A stretch of DNA of 24,819 nucleotides from Nocardioidaceae bacterium (GCA_013811715.1 JACCUS010000058.1:1-24819), one strand, 5' to 3'; positions 8,196-17,269 are shown, counted from the stretch's first letter. Notes: generated by a model from the sequence alone, not told the origin. Numbers and translations: made by a program.

Positions 8196-8630
8196 TCAGG
8201 ACTCGGTGGTGGGGAGCACCTCCTCGGACCAGTCCGCAAAGGCGGGTTCTTGCTCCTCGCTATAGCTGTTCCAAGCCGCGGCGTCCCAGATCTCGACGCG
8301 GTTGAACGCTCCTATCACCACGCACTCGCGTCGCAGGCCGGCGTAGTCGCGAAGCATCTGGGGCAAGGTGACCCGGCCCTGTTTGTCGGCGATCTCGGCG
8401 GAGGCGCCGGCGAACAGCATCCGCATGAAGTCGCGCGCGCGCTTGTTGGTGACGGGTGCCTTGCGCAGCTGCTCGGTGAAGGTGCGGAACTCCGCCGCAG
8501 TCCACACGTACAGGCAGCGCTCCTGTCCTCGCGTCACCACCAGTCCCTCCGACAGCTCTTCTCGAAACTTCGCGGGAAGGAAGATCCGGCCCTTGTCGTC
8601 CAGCCGGGGGGTGTGGGTGCCCAAGAACAT
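8196..8630 (-). CDS. mraZ: Transcriptional regulator MraZ
   Basis: MraZ is the conserved first gene of dcw clusters, a ring-forming DNA-binding protein that binds direct repeats in its own promoter. The 144-residue product has two SpoVT/AbrB-like half domains, marked by DDKGRIFLPAKFREEL (near 11-26) and ADKQGRVTLPQMLRDYAGL in the second half. EIWDAAAWNSY near the C-terminus is also typical. The ATG follows a purine-rich GGGAGG at 9 nt. Four GTGGNG boxes at 10-bp spacing lie directly upstream over the promoter, which fits autoregulation. Confidence 0.97.
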   Translation of the reverse strand: MFLGTHTPRLDDKGRIFLPAKFREELSEGLVVTRGQERCLYVWTAAEFRTFTEQLRKAPVTNKRARDFMRMLFAGASAEIADKQGRVTLPQMLRDYAGLRRECVVIGAFNRVEIWDAAAWNSYSEEQEPAFADWSEEVLPTTES

Positions 8631-8649
8631 CGGTCACCACCTCCCTTTC

Positions 8650-8685
8650 CTCCACTGTCCGCCACTTTACCCCACCACACTCCAC
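8650..8685 (-). promoter_or_regulatory. MraZ operator: four GTGGNG boxes with a 10-bp period
   Basis: Reading the minus strand, GTGGAG (8685-8680), GTGGGG (8675-8670), GTGGCG (8665-8660) and GTGGAG (8655-8650) start exactly 10 bp apart. They run from just after the -35 hexamer, across the -10 and into the transcript start region. A degenerate fifth copy (GGGAGG) follows at the next step and merges with the ribosome binding site. MraZ proteins are known to bind short G-rich direct repeats with about one helical turn spacing upstream of mraZ, so this is the expected autoregulatory site. Binding itself is inferred. Confidence 0.8.
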
Positions 8686-8691
8686 CGTCAA
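8664..8691 (-). promoter_or_regulatory. Promoter of mraZ / dcw cluster (TTGACG-N16-TAAAGT)
   Basis: On the minus strand a -35 hexamer TTGACG (8691-8686) is separated by 16 bp from a -10 hexamer TAAAGT (8669-8664, fitting TAnnnT). The predicted transcript would begin near 8657, leaving a leader of roughly 27 nt with the GGGAGG ribosome binding site before the mraZ ATG. The GTGGNG boxes occupy the spacer and the start site, so bound MraZ would block the polymerase. Confidence 0.7.
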
Positions 8692-9170
8692 CCCCTTTCG
8701 CACGTGTCGGCGGTGCCGTCCCCCGCCGACGGAGTTCCCAGGGGGACGCTGGGCGGAGATGCTGGCAGGACCTGCCATCGCCGGTCTCCCGCCTCAGCGG
8801 CGGTGGCGTGGAACTCGGTCAGATCGTCACCTACGACCCTCGGATGTCGGAGTCGGCAAAGGCTAGGGCTGGCCCGTCGTCGCGCCGTCTTGAGCGGTCA
8901 CGACGTGGAGCGTGCCGGTTGAGGATCCCAGGACCCCCGTGGGCACCGCGCGCGGTGGTGTTCTAGACATGAGGTACCGTCGGACGCGGCGAGTCGTGCC
9001 CCCGCAATCGGTCATCGCGCGGCCGCCGAGCGTCATCACATCGTTATCCCGCTGACATGGCGGGTAGGCGTCGGAGTTGTCAGGATCATCGGAGCCGCCA
9101 CTTGTATCCATGGCCCGGGCGACGCCCGGCCGATGGAGAGTGGGCCAGCAGACCTGCTAGGGGATCGTGG
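8692..9170. other. Divergent intergenic region between mraZ and the moxR operon
   Basis: This spacer of about 480 bp holds no ORF that looks coding. It must contain the moxR operon promoter on the plus strand, but I see no strong one. TTGTCA at 9077-9082 lacks a good -10 at 16-18 bp. A small hairpin (CCGGGC-GAC-GCCCGG, 9115-9129) lies in the expected moxR leader. The moxR ribosome binding site (AGGGGA) is at its right end. Confidence 0.5.
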
Positions 9171-10130
<960 letters not shown>

Positions 10131-10150
10131 CCGAGGGGAGGCGACGGCTC

Positions 10151-11464
10151 ATGCGATCGGCGCTGTCCACGCTGACGACCCGCGGGCGGGCCTTCCTGTC
10201 TGCGGGCATCACCAGCACGGTGTGCGCGATCATCTTGGGCCAGCGGGACCTGTTGCGGGTCGGGCTGCTCCTGGTCGCACTCCCGCTGGTCACGGCGATG
10301 GTCGCCCACCGGTCGCGCTACCTGCTGTCGTGCTCGCGTGACATCACCCCCTCCCGGGTGCCGGCCGGCCAAGGGGCCACGGTGCAGCTCCGGCTGGAGA
10401 ACCCCGGCCGCGCCCCCACCGGACTGATGCTGTTGGAGGACCAGGTCCCCTACGTCTTGGGCAGCCGCCCCCGTTTCGTGCTGGACCAGCTGCGCCCCCG
10501 ATGGCACCGCTCGATGACGTACTCGGTGCGATCGGAGATCCGCGGTCGGTACTCGATCGGCCCGCTCACGGTCCGACTCAGTGACCCGTTCGGGTTCGTC
10601 GAGCTCACTCGGGCATTCACCGCCCGGTCGAGCCTGGTGGTGACGCCGGTCGTCACCACCCTCCCGGCAGTCTCGCTGTCCGGTGACTGGTCGGGCACGG
10701 GTGACAACCGCCCGCGGGCCTTCGCGGCGACGGGCACCGAAGACGTCACGGTTCGGGAGTACCGGATGGGTGACGACCTACGCCGCATCCATTGGAGGTC
10801 GACCGCACGCACCGACGAGCTGATGGTGCGGCGCGAGGAGCAGCCCTACCAAAGCCGCGCGACGATCCTGCTCGACACCCGCGCGGTGGCCCATCGCGGC
10901 ACCGGTCCGGCGTCGTCCTTCGAGTACGCCGTCTCGGCGGCCGCGTCGGTTGGAGCCCACTTGGCCGCACAGCAGTTCACGGTGCGAACTCTCACCGACG
11001 ACGTCCGCGCAGGCGACGCGATGTGGCACGACCGTGGCATCAGCGGACCCGCAGAAGTGCAGCTGCTCCTCGACTCACTGGCCGTGATCCGCACGAGCGC
11101 CCGCAGTGAGTTCGCCAACGCCTCTCCCGAAACGGCCTCCACCGGCCTCGTGGTGGCGGTGCTCGGTGCGGTGAGCACCACCGACGTCGCCGCGTTGTCG
11201 GAGCTGCGCAGGGGTGCCACCCGGGCCATGGCCATCGTCATCGACGTCGCCGGCTGGGCGCGAGGCGGCACCGGTGAGGCTGCGCCGACGTTGCCCGCCG
11301 AGGAGCAAGCCACCTTGCTGGCGCGCAACGGCTGGTCGGTTGTGGTGGCCAAACCGGGTGACCGGCTGCCTTCGGTGTGGAAGGACCTCACCGGCAGCAG
11401 CTCCACCGTCAAGCGCGACTTCATCGCCGACCTACTCGGCTCCTCGGAAGGGCCAGCCGCATGA
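10151..11464 (+). CDS. DUF58 domain protein (MoxR partner)
   Basis: DUF58 proteins are membrane-linked and adopt a von Willebrand A-like fold in their C-terminal part. They are almost always encoded with MoxR ATPases, but their biochemical role is not established. The 437-residue product begins with two hydrophobic segments (about 15-55). The DUF58 signature REYRMGDDLRRIHW lies at 202-215, followed by STARTDELMVRREEQ. The C-terminal part contains TILLDTRAV, a likely vWA-type metal-site strand. GGGGAGG precedes the ATG by 9 nt. The stop overlaps the start of the transglutaminase gene as ATGA. Confidence 0.92.
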   Translation: MRSALSTLTTRGRAFLSAGITSTVCAIILGQRDLLRVGLLLVALPLVTAMVAHRSRYLLSCSRDITPSRVPAGQGATVQLRLENPGRAPTGLMLLEDQVPYVLGSRPRFVLDQLRPRWHRSMTYSVRSEIRGRYSIGPLTVRLSDPFGFVELTRAFTARSSLVVTPVVTTLPAVSLSGDWSGTGDNRPRAFAATGTEDVTVREYRMGDDLRRIHWRSTARTDELMVRREEQPYQSRATILLDTRAVAHRGTGPASSFEYAVSAAASVGAHLAAQQFTVRTLTDDVRAGDAMWHDRGISGPAEVQLLLDSLAVIRTSARSEFANASPETASTGLVVAVLGAVSTTDVAALSELRRGATRAMAIVIDVAGWARGGTGEAAPTLPAEEQATLLARNGWSVVVAKPGDRLPSVWKDLTGSSSTVKRDFIADLLGSSEGPAA

Positions 11465-13779
11465 GCGCGGTGGTCACCGAGCGGTACAAGCTCACAGCCC
11501 TCGGCTGGCTGACCACCGTCGCGATGTCGCTCTGCTTCTTCCCGGCCCTCGGCGAGAAGCGCTTCTTCTGGCTCGGCGCCCTGGTCGCCGCCGCGACCTT
11601 GATCGTCGGGGCGGCGCTGCGACTGCTGCGCGTTCCGGCTCTCATCGTGTTCGTCATCCAGCTTGCAGCGCTCGCCGAGATGATCCTGCTCGGCTACGGA
11701 CGCCATGCGAAGTACGGGGTGATCCCGACCGGACGCACCTTGGACACGATCGAGGACATGGTGCGCTCCGGGACGGACGTTGCCCAGGCCTACGCCGCCC
11801 CGACCCCAGCCAGTGTCGGCTTGACCATGATGGTCGTGTTCTTCATCGCGCTCATCGCCACCACTGTGGACCTGGCGATCTGGATCGGTCGCGTTCCGCT
11901 GGCGGGTCTGCCGCTCCTGGCGCTCTACACCGTGCCGGTTGCGGCACTTCCCGACGGCGTGCCCGTCTACGGGTTCCTGCCCGGCGCGGTCGGCTACCTC
12001 GCGTTGATCATGCTGGACGAGCGAGACCGGCTCGTGCACTGGGGCCGCCTGGTGGCGCGCCACACAGCCCCAGAGCAAAAAGGTGCCATCGACACGTCCG
12101 GTCTCGGAGCCACCGGGAGACGGATCAGCCTGTTGGCGTTGGCCATTGCGGTCGTCGTACCGATCTTTGTTCCCAGCTTCGCCGGCTCGCTGCTCGATCG
12201 AGGCGGCTCCGGCGGCGGCTCGGGGATCGGCATCACCTTCGAGGACCCGATGGTGAGCCTTGCCAGCAGCCTGCGCCGAAACGAGCCGGTCGATCTGCTC
12301 ACGGTCGAGAGCGACGTGAGCCCAGAGTATCTGCGGATGGTGGCGTTGGACCAGCCCGGGCCGGACGCCTGGACGGCGCAGACCGTCAACATCAGCGACA
12401 CCATCCCCGCCGACAACGTGCTCCCCGCTCCGACCGGGCTGTCGTCTGAGGTGGCCCAGCAAAGCCGGGCGATGCGGATCAGCCAGACGGCCAGCTTCCC
12501 GAACGACACCCCCTGGCTCCCCGTCCCGTTCAACATCGAAACGGTCGGCATCGGACCCGAATGGGCCTACGTGGTGCCGGACCAGACGGTCACCGTGACC
12601 GATACAGATGCGTTGAACACGCTGCGGAGCTACTCGGTCAGCTACGCCGAGCTCAGCCCGACCGCGGCACAGATCGAGGGCGCCCCGCTGGCGCCGGATA
12701 GCATCGCCGACCGGTACACCACGGTGCCCGAGGGCGTCCCGTCAGTTGTGGCCACCACGGCCGAGCTCGTCACCTCTGGCGCGGCCAACGACTACCAGCG
12801 GGCGGTGCTCCTGCAAGACTTCTTCCGCGACCCGGACGAGTTCACCTATGACCTCGACGCGGGCTACGGCTACGGCTTCCAGTCGATGGTCGACTTCCTA
12901 GACGAGCGCCGCGGCTTCTGCCAGCAATTCGCGGCCACGATGGCGATGATGGCGCGGATGCAAGACATCCCCTCCCGGGTGGTGGTCGGCTTCTTGCAGC
13001 CGGAGCGCTTGAACGAGGCAGGAGAGCACGTCTTCACCTCCTACAGCCTGCACTCCTGGCCGGAGCTGTACTTCGAAGGGGTCGGCTGGGTGCGGTTCGA
13101 GCCCACCCCTGGGGTGGGTGCCCCCCTGCCCGCGTACGCCCGCCGACCCGTTTCGACCCCGACCATCCCGACCGGCCCCAGTGAGAGCGTCCCCACCTCT
13201 ATCCGTCCGACGGGACTGTCCACTGCCGACCCGACGGCGTCGACCGAGGCCGTCGACCCCGCGGCCGGCGGCCGTGGAGGCGACGGCCGGATACCGTCCA
13301 ACACGGTCCTGGTCACTCTGGCCGTCATGGTCCTGCTGCTCTTGCCCGCGGCATTGCGATGGGGCGTACGACGGGCGCGGCTGAGCCGTCCCCTCGAGGA
13401 GGACGAGGCGGCCGAGTCGGCCTGGACCGAACTGCGCGACCACATCCGCGACCTGCGGCTGCCCTGGTCCGGCTCCATGACGCCGCGCGCACGGCAACGG
13501 ATGGTTGTCCCGATGCTCGACGGTGACGCAGGTGGCCTTGCGGCACTCAGCCGACTCACGCTCAGCGTCGAGCGGACCCGCTATGCGCGGTCGTCACTGC
13601 CCGACGCGGCGCCGGCCACTGACGCCAGGGAGGTCATGTCCGTGATCTCCAGAGGCGCCGACCGTGGACAGCGGCTCCGGGCACTCCTGTGGCCGAGTTC
13701 GCTGCTGCCCGACATCCGGACCGGCTGGGCAACTTTGACTTCCCGGGTGCGTCGGCGCCCGGCGCTGGTCGACGAGTAG
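11461..13779 (+). CDS. Membrane transglutaminase-like protein (TgpA type)
   Basis: This is a 772-residue integral membrane protein with about six N-terminal helices (first ~260 residues), a large exported domain holding a transglutaminase-like fold, and one more helix near 615-635 (VLVTLAVMVLLLLPAALRW) before a cytoplasmic tail. The putative catalytic Cys is C487 in RGFCQQFA and the His is H531 in LHSWPEL. The third position, usually Asp in the family, is E547 in RFEPTPG, a form common in actinobacterial relatives as I recall them. A Pro/Thr/Ser-rich linker follows the domain. Such proteins may cleave or cross-link envelope proteins, but no substrate is shown here. The ATG at 11461 was chosen for the ATGA overlap with the DUF58 gene. 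Confidence 0.9.
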   Translation: MSAVVTERYKLTALGWLTTVAMSLCFFPALGEKRFFWLGALVAAATLIVGAALRLLRVPALIVFVIQLAALAEMILLGYGRHAKYGVIPTGRTLDTIEDMVRSGTDVAQAYAAPTPASVGLTMMVVFFIALIATTVDLAIWIGRVPLAGLPLLALYTVPVAALPDGVPVYGFLPGAVGYLALIMLDERDRLVHWGRLVARHTAPEQKGAIDTSGLGATGRRISLLALAIAVVVPIFVPSFAGSLLDRGGSGGGSGIGITFEDPMVSLASSLRRNEPVDLLTVESDVSPEYLRMVALDQPGPDAWTAQTVNISDTIPADNVLPAPTGLSSEVAQQSRAMRISQTASFPNDTPWLPVPFNIETVGIGPEWAYVVPDQTVTVTDTDALNTLRSYSVSYAELSPTAAQIEGAPLAPDSIADRYTTVPEGVPSVVATTAELVTSGAANDYQRAVLLQDFFRDPDEFTYDLDAGYGYGFQSMVDFLDERRGFCQQFAATMAMMARMQDIPSRVVVGFLQPERLNEAGEHVFTSYSLHSWPELYFEGVGWVRFEPTPGVGAPLPAYARRPVSTPTIPTGPSESVPTSIRPTGLSTADPTASTEAVDPAAGGRGGDGRIPSNTVLVTLAVMVLLLLPAALRWGVRRARLSRPLEEDEAAESAWTELRDHIRDLRLPWSGSMTPRARQRMVVPMLDGDAGGLAALSRLTLSVERTRYARSSLPDAAPATDAREVMSVISRGADRGQRLRALLWPSSLLPDIRTGWATLTSRVRRRPALVDE

Positions 13780-13798
13780 TCGTCGCGTCAGTAGTCCG

Positions 13799-14194
13799 TC
13801 AGTAGTCGTCGCGGCGACGACGCCAGCGGTCTTCCATCCGGTTCATGAACCCGGGGTGTTTGGGCGCCGACGCGCGCCCCTTGGACTTGCCGATGGGATG
13901 GACGTTCTCCGGCAGGTCGGGCTCGCCCATCCGACGCCAGTGCGAGAGGGCGAGGTACGCACCGCCGAGCATCAGCACAAACCCCGCAACGGCCACGTAG
14001 GTGAGCATCGTGACGGCGCCGGTCATCAACAGCGCGATCCCGGCCAGGAAGCCCAAGATGGCGAGGATCCCGATCCGTTTGTGGTGCGAGCGTGAGGAGG
14101 CGCCGCGCAGCGTGGAGACGAACTTGGGGTCTTCAGTCGCGAGCGCTTCTTCCATCTGCTCGAGCAGACGCTGCTCTTCTTCGGAGAGCGGCAC
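13799..14194 (-). CDS. DUF3040 family membrane protein
   Basis: DUF3040 proteins are small actinobacterial membrane proteins of unknown function. From GTG 14194 the product has 131 residues: MPLSEEEQRLLEQMEEAL at the N-terminus, which is the family signature, two membrane helices (about 43-63 and 66-86), and a basic C-terminus. The frame extends upstream through ATG 14197 to TTG 14206. The GTG is preferred because GGAGG lies exactly 5 nt before it and because it yields the family-consensus MPLSE start. The gene converges on the transglutaminase gene with only 19 bp between stops. Nothing in the sequence shows what it does. Confidence 0.9.
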   Translation of the reverse strand: MPLSEEEQRLLEQMEEALATEDPKFVSTLRGASSRSHHKRIGILAILGFLAGIALLMTGAVTMLTYVAVAGFVLMLGGAYLALSHWRRMGEPDLPENVHPIGKSKGRASAPKHPGFMNRMEDRWRRRRDDY

Positions 14195-14199
14195 CATAT

Positions 14200-14204
14200 C
14201 CTCC
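14200..14204 (-). promoter_or_regulatory. Ribosome binding site deciding the DUF3040 start (GGAGG)
   Basis: GGAGG lies 5 nt before GTG 14194 but only 2 nt before ATG 14197, too close for that ATG to be used. This favours the GTG start. Confidence 0.6.
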
Positions 14205-14234
14205 AACCGACGCGGGGTAGTCCGGTATGGCCTT

Positions 14235-14263
14235 AGTCTAAGCGCCCATCGCGGGGTAGGAAA
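14235..14263 (-). promoter_or_regulatory. Candidate promoter of the DUF3040 gene
   Basis: On the minus strand TAGACT (14240-14235) fits the TAnnnT -10 pattern. TTTCCT (14263-14258) lies 17 bp upstream as a weak -35. The predicted start is about 34 nt before the GTG. The -10 sits inside the small palindrome CTTAG-T-CTAAG. Support is modest because the -35 is poor. Confidence 0.3.
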
Positions 14264-14401
14264 CCCAGCCGCGGAAATTCATGGACTTCACCGCACGGGA
14301 GGCAACCAAATCGGCTCGCCGCGCGTCTAGCAAGTGCATGGACCAGCCACGGTGTGGGTACCTCACGGCCGTGCGACGTCCAGGCGCACCAGACACGGCC
14401 G

Positions 14402-14425
14402 GTCCCCATGGCGAGCATGGGGGAC
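14402..14425 (+). promoter_or_regulatory. Hairpin in the leader of the L,D-transpeptidase gene
   Basis: GTCCCCATG (14402-14410) pairs with CATGGGGGAC (14416-14425) with one bulged G and a 5-nt loop. It lies 44 nt before the ldt start codon. Its left arm contains the ATG of a possible 21-codon upstream ORF (14408-14473) that ends in an ATGA overlap with the ldt ATG. It could be a regulatory leader or chance; no known riboswitch motif is evident. Confidence 0.35.
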
Positions 14426-14469
14426 GGTGGCCCATCGACCGCGCACGAGGCGCACGGGAGGAAAGAACG

Positions 14470-15258
14470 ATGAGAACATTCTTGGGGGTCCTCAGCGCAA
14501 CGGCCATGGCAGTCAGTCTCGCCGCCGTCGCGCCGGCGCAGGCGCTCTCGGGCCCGCAGCCCGGAAACAGCGGGGTCACCGCCTCGGCTGCTGCGACGGC
14601 CGCGGCCGACCGGTTCGGCATGCGGGACCGGTTTGCCCGCGAGATCACCCGGTACGGCGACGCCGACAGATCGGTGTACAACATCGACCACGTCTATGAG
14701 CTGCAGTACCGGCTGCGGTGGCGGGGCGTATACGACGGCCCGGTGACCGGGACCTTCGGCACCCAGACCCGGCAGGCGGTGAAGCGGTTCCAGCGCCGCG
14801 AAGACATCCGGGTGACCGGCGTTGCCGGCCACCAGACGTGGGCTCACCTGCTGCGCGACACCGTCCGGCACCGGGGCAAGGTTCCGCGCATCTGCAAGTC
14901 GGCTGGCTGGCACGCCTGTTACGACCGGAAGATGCACCAGGTCACGCTGTGGCATGGGGGCCGGTTGAAGAACACCTGGCTGGTCCGCGGCGGTTCGTAC
15001 ACCCACAAGACCCGGACCGGGAACACCTACGTCTACTACCGCAACAAGGACCACCACTCGCAGCTGTACGACAGCCCGATGCCGTACTCGCAGTTCTTCG
15101 ACGGAGGTCAGGCCCTGCACGGTTCGGCGACCATGGTGAACCCGTTCTCCGGGCACAGCCACGGCTGCGTCAACATGTACATCGAAGACGCCCGGCAGCT
15201 GTGGAACATCACCCACGACAAACGGCTGCGCGTCTCGGTCTATGGCGCCTGGGACTGA
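14470..15258 (+). CDS. Secreted L,D-transpeptidase with N-terminal peptidoglycan-binding domain
   Basis: L,D-transpeptidases make 3-3 cross-links in peptidoglycan, or attach proteins to it, outside the membrane. The 262-residue product has a signal peptide ending at AQA (residues 23-25), a PG_binding_1 domain (about 70-128, ELQYRLRWRGVYDGPVTGTFG then AVKRFQ), and a C-terminal YkuD domain with ALHGS and HSHGCVNM. C233 is the likely nucleophile. It lacks the Ig-like domains of mycobacterial Ldt enzymes. The ATG at 14470 was chosen because GGGAGG lies 8 nt upstream and a proper signal peptide follows. The gene converges on dinB and the two coding ends overlap by 19 bp. Confidence 0.93.
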   Translation: MRTFLGVLSATAMAVSLAAVAPAQALSGPQPGNSGVTASAAATAAADRFGMRDRFAREITRYGDADRSVYNIDHVYELQYRLRWRGVYDGPVTGTFGTQTRQAVKRFQRREDIRVTGVAGHQTWAHLLRDTVRHRGKVPRICKSAGWHACYDRKMHQVTLWHGGRLKNTWLVRGGSYTHKTRTGNTYVYYRNKDHHSQLYDSPMPYSQFFDGGQALHGSATMVNPFSGHSHGCVNMYIEDARQLWNITHDKRLRVSVYGAWD

Positions 15259-16478
15259 TCTGACCGCGGCGTGATGAGGGTCGCCGGCCGTACCGCCGAA
15301 CCGCCGAAGCGGTTGGTGGCGCGGTCGACGGCCCGTTCGGCGTCCTCCCATCCGTGCTCCCGCTGTCCGAGCATGAGCTGTCGGGCGGCGGTGGCGGTGT
15401 CTCCCAGCCCTTCGACCCTGACTCCGACGAGCCGGATCCGGGCCCGCTGGAGACCAAGGGCGGCGAACAGGTCGGCCGCGGTGGCATAGATCTCCGGGGT
15501 CTGGTTGGTCGCGTCGCGCAGCGTACGGGAGCGGGTGATCGTGGTGAAGTCGAAGAACCGCACCCGCAAGGTGATGGTGCGGCCGCTCACGTTGGCCGCG
15601 CGCATCCGACCGGCAACCTTGGTCGACAGCCGGAGGAGCTCGCGGAGCACGACGGCAGGGTCGTCGGTGTCGCGGCCGAACGTCTCGTCGGACCCGATGC
15701 TGCGCTCCGGCTCGTCGTGGCCCCGCCGAGGGGTGACATGCCGGTCGTCTCCGCCCCAGGCCAGCACGTGCAGGCGAGCCCCGAACGCCGGCCCCATCGC
15801 CCGCTGGAGGACGCTCTCCGGGGTGTGCGCCACATCGCCGACGGTCTGCAACCCGAGCCGGTGGAGCTGTGCCGCTGTCTTGTCGCCGACGCCCCACAGC
15901 TCTTCGACGCCGAGCGGGTGCAAGAACGCGGTGATCCCGGTCGGGGGTACGACGACGAGCCCGTCGGGCTTGGCACGGCGCGAGGCAAGCTTGGCGACCT
16001 GGGTGGTGGTGGCGACACCGACCGAGCAGGTGATCCGCTGCTCGTCGGCGATCCGGGCCTGCAGATAGACGCCGACCTGGGTTGGCGAGGGGAACCTGCG
16101 TAACGAGCCGGACACATCGAGGAAGGCTTCATCCATCGACAGCGGCTCGACCAATGGCGTCACGCTGCGGAAGGTCTCCATGATCGCGGCCGAGACCGCG
16201 CCGAAGCGCTCGAAGTCGGGTGGGATGACCCGTGCCTGGGGGCACAGCCGGCGGGCACGGGTCATCGGCATGGCGGAGCGGACGCCGTACTCGCGGGCGG
16301 CGTACGTCGCCGACAGCACCACCCCGCGGTGGCCGCCGCCAACGATCACCGGGCGGTCGCGCAGCTCTGGCCGGTCCCGGACCGCAACCGAGGCGTAGAA
16401 GGCGTCCATGTCGACGTGCAGCACGGTGCACCCCGTATCGTCGGCCGTGATCGCGCAGGTGGTCTCATCAAGGGCCAT
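15240..16478 (-). CDS. dinB: DNA polymerase IV (Y-family translesion polymerase)
   Basis: Y-family polymerases copy past damaged bases with low fidelity. The 412-residue product has the catalytic acidic residues in HVDMDAFYASV (D23) and LSMDEAFLDV (D116, E117), with Y28 at the steric-gate position. The thumb has GVEELWGVGDKTAAQL, a helix-hairpin-helix, and a little-finger domain follows. Because the active site is intact, it is not the catalytically dead ImuB type. I see no QL-x-LF-like clamp motif at the C-terminus. The ATG at 16478 has GAGG 6 nt upstream and matches the family N-terminus; the frame is open further upstream without similarity. It lies 29 bp after the methyltransferase gene. 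Confidence 0.94.
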   Translation of the reverse strand: MALDETTCAITADDTGCTVLHVDMDAFYASVAVRDRPELRDRPVIVGGGHRGVVLSATYAAREYGVRSAMPMTRARRLCPQARVIPPDFERFGAVSAAIMETFRSVTPLVEPLSMDEAFLDVSGSLRRFPSPTQVGVYLQARIADEQRITCSVGVATTTQVAKLASRRAKPDGLVVVPPTGITAFLHPLGVEELWGVGDKTAAQLHRLGLQTVGDVAHTPESVLQRAMGPAFGARLHVLAWGGDDRHVTPRRGHDEPERSIGSDETFGRDTDDPAVVLRELLRLSTKVAGRMRAANVSGRTITLRVRFFDFTTITRSRTLRDATNQTPEIYATAADLFAALGLQRARIRLVGVRVEGLGDTATAARQLMLGQREHGWEDAERAVDRATNRFGGSAVRPATLITPRSDQSQAP

Positions 16479-16507
16479 CGGCGGCCTCGCGGACGGGGCC
16501 GCACGGG

Positions 16508-17257
16508 TCAGCGCCGGGTGGCCAGCAGGTGGAGCTGGGTCGCCATCGCCATGAAGTCGCGGTGGGTGGCGACGGCAGTCTCGAGCGCCAGCAGCGCCTC
16601 GGCAGCCCCCGGCTCGGAGTCGACCACGAGGCTGCTGATGTGGTCGGTGAATACGCGGACACCACGAACCTCGGCGATGCCGAAGCCGGCGTCGGCGAGC
16701 AACGTCTCCAGTTCCTCTTGGGTGAAGCGCCGAGGAACCGGGTCGCTTCGCCCCCATCTTCCGTCGGGGTCGCCCAGCATCGTGCGGGCGTCGTCAAGGT
16801 GCCCCGACACCGCCCTGGCGAACACGGCCGCGGACCGTTGAGCCGCCAACACACTGAGGTAACCCTCGGGGAGGAGCACACCGGCGACCGCCCGCAGCGC
16901 CTGACCGGGGTCGTCGACCACCTCGAGCACCCCATGGCAGACCACCACGTCGGCGGCCGCCGGCTCAACCACGTCGAGCAGGGTCGCCGCGTCACCCAGC
17001 ACGCCCCGGACGGCCACGGTGACTTCCGCCTCGGCGGCGCGGCGTTCAAGCGAGGCGAGCGCATCGGGGCTCGGGTCGACCACGACGACCTGGTGGCCGA
17101 GCTCGGCGATGCGGACGGCCATCCCCCCGGTGCCGCCACCGAGGTCGACGACCTGCAGGCTGCGGGCTGAGGAGAGCGACTGTCGACGGGTGTGCAGGAC
17201 CGATTGCAGGGCTTCCCACACCACGGCGCCGCGGATAGCGCTGCGACGCTCCACCAC
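16508..17257 (-). CDS. Class I SAM-dependent methyltransferase
   Basis: From GTG 17257 the product has 249 residues with a Rossmann-type methyltransferase core. Motif I is VVDLGGGTGG (36-45), the acidic end of strand 2 is VVVVDPSPDAL, motif post-II is VVCHGVLEVVDDP, and a later RRFTQEELETLLADAGF helix precedes the last strands. The substrate cannot be told; CmoM-like or small-molecule methyltransferases share this layout. The start is set by AGGAGG 6 nt upstream. The open frame runs much further, to 17581, but inside dnaE2. It lies between dnaE2 (94-bp gap) and dinB (29-bp gap) on the same strand and may be cotranscribed with both. A link to DNA damage is only contextual. Confidence 0.9.
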   Translation of the reverse strand: MVERRSAIRGAVVWEALQSVLHTRRQSLSSARSLQVVDLGGGTGGMAVRIAELGHQVVVVDPSPDALASLERRAAEAEVTVAVRGVLGDAATLLDVVEPAAADVVVCHGVLEVVDDPGQALRAVAGVLLPEGYLSVLAAQRSAAVFARAVSGHLDDARTMLGDPDGRWGRSDPVPRRFTQEELETLLADAGFGIAEVRGVRVFTDHISSLVVDSEPGAAEALLALETAVATHRDFMAMATQLHLLATRR

Positions 17258-17263
17258 CAACGG

Positions 17264-17269
17264 CCTCCT
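17264..17269 (-). promoter_or_regulatory. Ribosome binding site of the methyltransferase gene (AGGAGG)
   Basis: A perfect AGGAGG lies 6 nt before GTG 17257. A second GTG follows directly at 17254, and a TTG at 17260 is 3 nt from the site. This fixes the start well inside the long open frame. Confidence 0.75.

Noticed and set aside
9077..9107. moxR promoter with TTGTCA as -35
   Set aside because: The only -10-like hexamer (TTGTAT) is 19 bp away and poor, so it is not called.
9057..9170. Longer moxR start at 9057
   Set aside because: The extra 38 residues are Arg/Pro-rich and unlike the family. The ATG at 9171 has a good ribosome binding site and a family-like N-terminus.
14230..14469. Possible c-di-AMP (ydaO) riboswitch before the cell wall enzyme gene, suggested by GGCAACCAAA
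   Set aside because: The conserved GGGTGAATC and GACAGCTAACC-type blocks are missing, so the leader does not fit the motif.
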